Of a stretch of DNA of 64,000 nt, positions 57,620 to 64,000 are shown piece by piece. Made by a program: the position numbers and the translations under genes. Position 1 is the first letter of the stretch, and every line of letters begins with the position of its first letter. The notes beneath the pieces were generated by a model. That model had not been told where the DNA came from and ran no database searches. It worked only from the letters and a program-made list of their open reading frames with translations. Origin of the DNA: Agapanthus africanus (lineage: Eukaryota > Streptophyta > Magnoliopsida > Asparagales > Amaryllidaceae); contig JASDDO010000026.1 in the NCBI GenBank assembly GCA_030015575.1, positions 28,412,079-28,476,078 on the forward strand, given 5' to 3'.

Positions 57620-58972
57620 AGATGAAATATTTACCTATAACTAAGTAATACAAGACATATGCTTGCTTTCATAAAAGTTGTGCATGTCATTAATCCAGTA
57701 GTTTCTCCTATAAAAAAATATTGCCCATTTGCATGAGGAATATTCTTTATAAGACACTAAATTGATCCTTAAAAACTCAGGATATTAACAGATTTAAATG
57801 ATGTTAACAACCTCACCAAAATCCATTCATGACAAATTCACCTATAGCACCCCTTTACATGGCATGCATGATCTATGTCTGAACCAATAATCGCATTTCT
57901 CATTGTTAAAATTTGTACAAAATTAATCAAAGCAAGGAGAGCTGGCACCCTAACAACACATTGATAACAAGTAGGGCACCTTTCAAAAGCTATGGTCCCC
58001 GGATACTCTTAAATACAACGCTCCGGTTGTCAAAACTCATAAATTAACCATTTTTTGATCTCTTGAGCTTCATATGAGAGGAATTTCAGTAGGTCTCCAG
58101 TCTATTTCGCCCCCACTGGTTGCCCACGTTGGGGCCAACTTGTTCTCTCCTTAATAATAAGAATTATATCGTTGTCGGTGGAGCTGCTTATAACTAAAAC
58201 TGTCAATTTTTACTCACGATCACCATATCTAAGAGCTTACCCTACGCTAACATGGAATGCTGGTGTTCTAACGAGTCTTAAAAGCTTAAAATTGCTGGTA
58301 CACGACATCTTATTGTCAAGGCTGATTTACATTAAACCGCCCTTAACTACGATTTTTTTTGGCTAAACTATCATAAAGTTTATCACTACAGTAAACTTGT
58401 TTACGTAAGTGAAAAAAATTAAGCAATAAGGGCCAAAGAGATGCTCTGCAGGATACCACATGCATGGATAATCGTGGGCCACTTACACTACTTGCTCATT
58501 ATCCAGCAACAAACTTGATGGTGGTTTACTGTAAATTTTAACAAAATCTTACTGATCTCTGCCGACAATTTATAAGGACAGTTCATCACCATCCAAAAAG
58601 GAACAAGAAGCTCAGAAAAAAGGTAAAGAAAGCAGCAGACACAACATGTGAAGATAATTGGAGCATTAATTAAATTTCCCTTGCAACTTTATAGTGAAGT
58701 GTACTGATGATACAAAGTATACAAATAATTACCTCCACACAAATCTCAGTACAATTTAAATTTTACTACAGGTAACCAAATTTTCCTCAATTCTTCAGTT
58801 TACAAAGACTTTACACAAATAAATAAAACCAAGATTCTACTAAGTACATAGAATAGGAGAAACAAAGTACCTTATTGTATGAAGCAAAGAATCCAAATTT
58901 AGTATGGAGCTTCTCTCAATCAACAAACAAATTCATAAATATCTGCCGATCGAAATGAATTTTTTATAAATA
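57620..58972. other. 3' flank of CSLC gene
   Basis: This AT-rich stretch contains no ORF or repeat I can support. The CSLC 3' UTR must lie at its right end, but no unambiguous AATAAA on the minus strand was found within 300 bp of the stop. Confidence 0.4.
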
Positions 58973-59626
58973 TCAGCTCATCTGCTCGCCGATTAGGTCG
59001 AGACCAACAAGTAAAAATGACACCCCTTGAAAGAGCAAGAAATAGAAATGAATCCCTTGAGCCGATAAAAGGCTTCGAGCCGCAGCCGTGAGGAGAAGGA
59101 ACGCGAGGGCCAATTCCTTTTTGTAGATTTTATTAACCTTTTTAACCGTTGGGGGAGCCGCCGCTTCTTCTTCATCTTCTTCTCTCAATTTGTTCAACTC
59201 TAATAATTCACTATCCGACGCTCTTCTATAGATCTGAGGATAAGTAAGTTCCTTTGTTTCTCGCTCTGCTGCGGCTAACAAATCTGCTTCCGATGCCCGG
59301 CCGGCTTTTTTCGTAACGACCCATTCGTAAGAACTCCCCAGTTTAAATAATCCAGAGACCATCGCGTTGAATTTCGTAACGGACATTGTGTTTTCAAAGA
59401 GAAGATACGGAACGATGAAGGGAAAAGATCTCGGAGCAGGAAGAATGTTGAGAAAAGACATGAAGATAGGGATATAGCAAATAACCCAAATGGGGAGCAC
59501 GGCTTCGGGGACAAACATAGTTAAGGGAAGAATAACACAAAATAGGGTGAAAGAATAGAATGGAAGAATTAGCTTCCTCAAGAGGAAAAATAGTAAGATT
59601 AAATTTGCCTTCTTCCATATAGATAT
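58973..59626 (-). CDS. CSLC: CSLC exon 5: C-terminal membrane region
   Basis: 217 codons plus stop, from acceptor 'tgcag|ATATCT'. It has hydrophobic segments at '[18 protein letters not shown]', '[18 protein letters not shown]' and two near the C-terminus, the conserved '[17 protein letters not shown]', a variable acidic loop ('[13 protein letters not shown]') and the usual CSLC end '[14 protein letters not shown]'. Confidence 0.94.
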   Translation of the reverse strand: MSIWKKANLILLFFLLRKLILPFYSFTLFCVILPLTMFVPEAVLPIWVICYIPIFMSFLNILPAPRSFPFIVPYLLFENTMSVTKFNAMVSGLFKLGSSYEWVVTKKAGRASEADLLAAAERETKELTYPQIYRRASDSELLELNKLREEDEEEAAAPPTVKKVNKIYKKELALAFLLLTAAARSLLSAQGIHFYFLLFQGVSFLLVGLDLIGEQMS

Positions 59627-62600
59627 CTGCATGAAACCCGGAGAATTTTCAAGAAATTAGATACATTGTCGATTGATTATCCATCGAAACTAAATATCAA
59701 TGCCATAGGTGATGTATGACATTCTAGATATACCAAATTGAGATAGTAAATATACCATCCATGGATTTTTTCGGTGATCGGCACCCACCACCATCATCTT
59801 TTATCACGTAAAATGTGGATACACCAAATTGCATATGATTCCATCACTTTTTCACTGCAAAATTAACGGTTTACCGAAAATAGAATTTTTTACATTGCTA
59901 ATTCAACGGTGAATAAGTGGTGGAATCACATGAAATTTGGTGCATCTACATATTACATATAAAGATAATGATGGGTGACGATCGTCGAATAAAATGGTGG
60001 AGCATATAGTTTTCTGATACCACCTAACGAAAAAGCCTCCTAAGGCCTCTTTTCTAATTCCCTCTCTTTATATATATAACACTCTTAACAGCAAATTGAG
60101 GTTTGTTTTGTCGTCATATCTCAAATAATTTCCTATCCTAACTAAAAATCCCCGTCCAACTGAAATCATGGTTTGCTATCTCTCTAAAATCCCCATTTAA
60201 AAATCTATTATTATTCTAACTAAAATCATCATTTAAAATCTCAATCCTATCTCACTATTTCTAACTAAATTTCCTCCTATCCCAACTAAAAATTTTAAAT
60301 TTTTAATATGCCGAAAAATAAAAATATAAAAAGATTACATACAATTGAAAAGATTTTTAAGTCAAAAGATTAAAAACCCGCTCTAAAATCTCCATTTAAA
60401 AATATATTATTATCCTAACTAAAATCACCATTTAAAATCTCAATCCTATCCCACTATTCTAACTAAATTTTCCCTCTATCCCGACTAAAAATCTTAAATT
60501 TTTAATATGCCGAAAAATAAAAATATAAAACAAAGATTTGATAAATATAAAAATCTAAACAAATTTACAGGATCTAAAATCCAAAAATAAAAACTAAAAA
60601 GAGACATATTTAAGAATATAATAATAAATTTATACTAATTTTTTTGAAATTATTTACTTTTAAATTTAGTTAGTCCAAAAATCTATATCTATATCTCTAC
60701 TATTATAACTAGAACACATAGGGATAGACTAAAAAGCTTCTTTCTTTTTTTAATCAAGTAATAGGAAAAAAAAGAGAAAAATCCTTTAGTAAACTCTAAA
60801 TCCACATAATGCTACCTCATAATTTCAAATAGATATTATTGCATTTTTACCCTTTTCATTGAAATGCAAAAAGAGAGCAATTATTACCATGAGCCCCTTC
60901 CCCTATCTCTCATGCACATTTATTACTCATAGAAAGATAAAAGAAAAAATCAACTACATGAATCATGGATTTGAACAATTTCTAGATCACCCCACAAATA
61001 TTTCCTCATTTAAAAAAAATTTCATGGTTTTGTCCATGACATCTGATATATACACAAGTGCATCGCACGTGCAAAATACTAGAATGTGTGTATATGTATA
61101 TATATGTATATGTATATATGTATATATAAGAGCTCCATTGCAAATCGGTCCGTGTTTTTTAAAACCGGGAACTCTCGGTCTACGACATATTTGAATGATC
61201 CGATCCGTTCAAATTTATCACCTTATCCTCAAATGTACGTGTATAAAAAATCAAAGGATTTAAATACCTTTAACGTATGCATCGATGGATGCAAAAATGC
61301 ATGTCTTTCGGTAATGCAACATAAATTTCACCCGATACATATATTAGAGGTCTTTAAATCCTTTGATTTTTCATACGCGTACATTTGAGGGTAGGGTGAT
61401 CAACTTGAACGGATCGGATTGTTCAAATATGTCGTAGACCGACAGTTCCCGCTTTTAAAAAACGCGGACCGGTTTGCAATGAAGCACTCCTATATATATA
61501 TCACACACCTTTGCGGTGATAATAGCTGGGAGGCACACTCGAAACAGATGCATAGGGCCAGAGTGCCATCGGTGCTGCTGCTTTCGATAAGCCTCATAAG
61601 ATTCAGGAACTTCACAAATGACCTTGTACGGAAGAAAACCCCGAGAATTAGAAAATAAATTTAAAAATGGGAACTTTTTTGATAAAGTAGAATATTAGGT
61701 ACCTTGACATCATCTAGGAAGATAAATTTCCAGCCATTGAGATGTGCACGAACTGCAATATCCATATCCTCTACTGTTGTTCGCTCGAGCCAACCTCCTG
61801 AGTCCTCCAACGCTTTGATTCTCCAAACACCCGCGGTTCCGTTAAAACCAAAGAAATTGAGGAAAACCCCATTCACTTGTTGCTCAACTTCAAAGTGGAA
61901 GCAAAGGTTGATGTTTTGAAGACGGGTTAATAAGTTCTCGTCCTTGTTCACAAAATTCCATCGAGCCTGAACTAACCCAAGCTCAGGGTTTCCCTATATC
62001 ACAATTCGAGTAATGTAACTAACATGCTAATATAAATAAACACCATGAAATTAAACTACATTTACCTTAAAATGTGGAATTGTTTGCTTAAGGAAGTCGG
62101 AATTCGGTTGAAAGTCCGCATCAAATATCGCGACAAATTCGTAATTCTTAACATAATCACAACTCATGGCGGATTTAAGATTTCCAGCTTTATACCCGGT
62201 TCTCACCAATCGATGGCGATAGATAATGTTAACGCCCCTTTGGCTCCATTTGGCAACCTCTGCCCTTATTAAGAGTTTGATGGTCTCATCATCGGAGTCA
62301 TCGAGCACTTGGATCAGCAAACGATCCTTTGGCCAATCAATTTGACACACCGCAGATATGGATTGCTCATATACCTATGACAAATCAAAATAATTAAAAT
62401 CTAGTACTAAAATAATCAGAGCAAGCTAAAAATAATGCATTTTTACCTCTCTCTCATTGCACATTGGAATCTGAACTAGGACCATGGGGTAGTACCCATC
62501 CTCAAGATTTTCCTTGTAAAAATTATCCTCGATTCTCGGTTTGATCTTTCTCAGCTTGATCCAGAGGCACCCAAGGCACAAGACCATTCTATCGATCGAT

Positions 62601-63169
62601 TGTATCACGAATAAAATCATGCAAAAATTCGACAAAGCGTTAATCGGGTAAGCAACGTAATCAGCTCGGAACGCAAGCCACGAGAGATACACTGAGTGCA
62701 TCCATCCTTCGATCTCAATAGTGTCGGGCATGTGCAAATTGGGCTTCTGAAAGTGCCAGCCATTGCAATAAGCAACAATCTCAAATGCCAGAGCAGCTAA
62801 CGAGAGTAGCAGAAGTCCCCTAAGGAATTTAAACAAAAGCTTCCCTTTGCCAGGCCTCTCGATCTCTAAAGAAACGGATTTCGGATGAAGAGCTACTCGC
62901 TTCTTAATGGCGCCAAGCAATGCCCAAAGCCCGGCAGCGAGCCAAGCGACACAACCAGCGGCTCGATGAGCTTTCAGAAGCAAAACCCATGTAAATTGTT
63001 TCGCATTCTTGCCGCGGCCTTTCTCTAAAGACTGAAAATTCATCAGATCGTCTTCGGGGCCATTGATTTCGAAGACCGAGTAGTTAGGATTCTCCATTGT
63101 CACCACTACTGGAGTTCCCTCTCTAGCTTCTTTATCCCACCACTCCGAAAAATTCAAGCTTGGTCGCAT
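58973..63169 (-). CDS. CSLC: CSLC-type xyloglucan glucan synthase (5 exons)
   Basis: Cellulose synthase-like C proteins are Golgi multi-pass GT2 enzymes that make the beta-1,4-glucan backbone of xyloglucan. Five exons join in frame: 63169-62447, 62374-62066, 61993-61703, 61622-61509, 59626-58973, all with GT-AG introns. The product is 696 residues, normal for the family. The GT2 motifs are all present: 'DDSDD', 'IFDADF', 'TVEDMD' and 'QQHRW'. I chose the ATG at 63169 in 'aaaaATGCG'; the frame extends only to a GTG upstream. The N-terminus ('[14 protein letters not shown]', '[10 protein letters not shown]') resembles CSLC12 more than CSLC4, which is a family-level judgement. No frame break was seen, so the gene looks functional. 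Confidence 0.95.
59763..59995. mobile_element. foldback MITE-like element in CSLC intron 4 (first)
   Basis: Left arm 'ttttttcggtgatcggcacc...' and right arm (reverse complement) 'ttattcgacgatcgtcaccc...' pair over ~100 bp, sharing 'acaccaaattgcatatgatt' versus 'gcaccaaatttcatgtgatt'. There is no ORF. A related copy enters the window at its right end (63921-64000). Confidence 0.75.
60186..60540. repeat. ~197-bp direct duplication in CSLC intron 4
   Basis: Two ~150-bp blocks (60186-60336, 60383-60537) share 'ctcaatcctatcccactatt'-type sequence and end with 'taatatgccgaaaaataaaa'. The intron is AT-rich here. Confidence 0.75.
61129..61490. mobile_element. foldback MITE-like element in CSLC intron 4 (second)
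   Basis: Inverted arms of ~145 bp (61129-61275 and 61345-61490) share 'cggtctacgacatatttgaa' and 'atcaaaggatttaaa'. Both ends touch TATATATA, consistent with a TA-rich target. It sits 19 bp from the exon 4 donor. There is no coding capacity. Confidence 0.8.
61509..61622 (-). CDS. CSLC: CSLC exon 4: QxxRW motif
   Basis: This short exon has 38 codons, from 'acaag|GTCATT' to 'AAAG|gtgtgt'. It carries '[19 protein letters not shown]', the QxxRW motif that binds the growing glucan. It is easily missed because it is short and lies next to a repeat-filled intron. Confidence 0.92.
61703..61993 (-). CDS. CSLC: CSLC exon 3: catalytic TED motif
   Basis: 97 codons from 'atag|GGAAAC' to 'AAG|gtacct'. 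It includes '[18 protein letters not shown]', '[18 protein letters not shown]' and the catalytic base motif '[18 protein letters not shown]'. Confidence 0.93.
62066..62374 (-). CDS. CSLC: CSLC exon 2: nucleotide-sugar binding part
   Basis: 103 codons from acceptor 'catag|GTATAT' to donor 'AAG|gtaaat'. It encodes the first aspartate motif 'VLDDSDD', '[20 protein letters not shown]' and the DxD-type '[13 protein letters not shown]' that binds UDP-sugar and metal in GT2 enzymes. Confidence 0.93.
62447..63169 (-). CDS. CSLC: CSLC exon 1: N-terminal membrane region
   Basis: 241 codons. It holds the cytosolic N-terminus, two hydrophobic segments ('[16 protein letters not shown]' and '[20 protein letters not shown]'), a third near '[17 protein letters not shown]', and the start of the GT2 domain '[14 protein letters not shown]'. 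The donor is GAG|GTAAAA in phase 0. Confidence 0.93.
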
Positions 63170-63690
63170 TTTTCTTTTAAATCTCACTCTTGAGAGAAAA
63201 CCTCCAAATTTTTTTACAGTGCTTCTTGAAAAACTTCAAGACCCAGATCTAAAGTCGGAGCCTTTAGTTTAGTTCCAGCATCAAAATTGGATTTTTATGG
63301 TGGAAACCTAGAGACCCAAATTTACTAAGAGAAAAAGGAGTTGGGGTTAGGGTTTTGTTCCACCTCTGCACTCACGAGTTTCACAAGATAGCAATGCAAG
63401 GAAAGGTATCTGAATCTGTAAAGTTCAAAGACATCACTTGATTCCATCTCTTTATTAATTTTATATTTTTAAAAGAAAGCCCAGAAGCCTCAAGAACTTT
63501 GAAGACTCAAATCAAGAATAAAACAAGCTGAAAAAAGGCTACTACAAAAAAATGAACAAATCTAAAAGAAATGAAACAAATTGGAGATTGCAAGGTAAGA
63601 GAGAACTTTACAGAGACAGAATGTAGATTTTCAAAGCTGAAGCATTTGTGATGCTCACTCTCTCTGGATCTAAGTCCAAACCAGCAGAAC
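63170..63690 (-). other. CSLC: CSLC 5' untranslated leader (inferred)
   Basis: This is the sequence from the predicted transcription start to the ATG at 63169. It has C/T-rich patches and one upstream ORF. Possible 5' UTR introns were not resolved. Confidence 0.5.
63325..63447 (-). other. upstream ORF in CSLC 5' leader
   Basis: The minus strand has an ATG at 63447 followed by 39 further codons and a TAG at 63325, ending 156 bp before the main ATG. The peptide starts MESSDVFELYRF. It would lie on the mRNA if transcription starts near 63690 and the leader is not spliced. Translation is not shown by sequence alone. Confidence 0.4.
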
Positions 63691-63715
63691 ACACTCATCT
63701 GTTGTAGCTGCCTCG

Positions 63716-63725
63716 CTATATATAG
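63716..63725 (-). promoter_or_regulatory. CSLC: CSLC TATA box
   Basis: CTATATATAG (same on both strands) lies in 'ctcgctatatatagattata', ~550 bp before the ATG. It is the only strong TATA in the upstream 800 bp. The start of transcription would be near 63690. Confidence 0.6.
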
Positions 63726-63920
63726 ATTATAGAGTGAGAGATAAATAAAAAAAGGTCCCAAGTTTGGACAAAGGAGAATGATTCATCATTTAGCAAAGGT
63801 TAAAAATAATGTGCTTTATTTTTTTCCGCCCCAAAGCAATATATACATATATGAGATTAATGGAGGGAAGAGGCCATAGGAGGGGATTTCCTCCTGGCGT
63901 CTGAAAAAACATTCCCTTCA

Positions 63921-64000
63921 TAGTTTTTTCCGACGATCGGCACCCACCATCTTCGTCGTCATCATCTAAGATGTGGGTATACCAAATTTCATGTGATTAT
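63921..64000. mobile_element. foldback MITE-like copy, cut by window edge
   Basis: 'tagttttttccgacgatcgg' followed by 'cacccaccatct' and 'taccaaatttcatgtgatt' matches the arm of the intron 4 element at 59763, so a second member lies just upstream of the CSLC promoter. Confidence 0.65.

Overview
The window is plant nuclear DNA, certainly an angiosperm. It holds one spliced host gene with five exons, on the minus strand at the right end, and about 55 kb of nested LTR retrotransposons to its left. The host gene (58,973-63,169) is a cellulose synthase-like C (CSLC) glycosyltransferase, closest in its N-terminus to the CSLC12 type. I could read all five exons with canonical splice sites. Species cannot be told from the sequence.

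Layout. 1-7,742: LTR pieces of one Ty3/Gypsy family of Tat type, joined in alternating orientations, so kilobase-scale inverted repeats result. 7,743-9,775: a decayed gag start following one of these LTRs. 9,776-14,917: a decayed minus-strand chromovirus of Tekay/Del type (Tek-1), truncated at its 3' side. 14,918-29,785: a minus-strand Tat element (Tat-D) with gag-pol, two RNase H domains, integrase and an 8-kb 3' region. That region is packed with tandem repeats, short hairpins and an antisense ORF with its own TATA box. 30,012-39,590: a decayed plus-strand Copia element of Tork/Angela type (Cop-1). Its 3' LTR was entered by a solo Copia LTR (33,638-35,702, target duplication GTTTG) and a solo Tekay-type LTR (36,006-38,847, target duplication GTATT). 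39,599-44,109: a 4.5-kb solo LTR (target duplication GGTCC). 44,115-55,501: another Tat LTR, split by a young Tekay-type element (45,733-55,288, target duplication CGTCT) with nearly identical LTRs but a deleted reverse transcriptase core. 55,502-58,972: low-information flank. 58,973-64,000: CSLC gene and promoter, with foldback (MITE-like) elements in intron 4 and upstream.

The most unusual signal is in the Tat family. Its LTR and 3' region contain many short inverted repeats in which a spacer is constant while the two arms vary together. Examples are arms around GTGAG repeated every ~36 bp at 20.1-22.35 kb, paired CACGTG motifs at 16.9 and 18.1-18.7 kb, arms around a TTAA core at 16.6-17.7 kb, and GGAC/GTCC arms in 27-bp tandem arrays. 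I do not recognise this as a described feature of Tat, Ogre or Retand elements. Boundaries of decayed elements are approximate; those with target duplications are exact.
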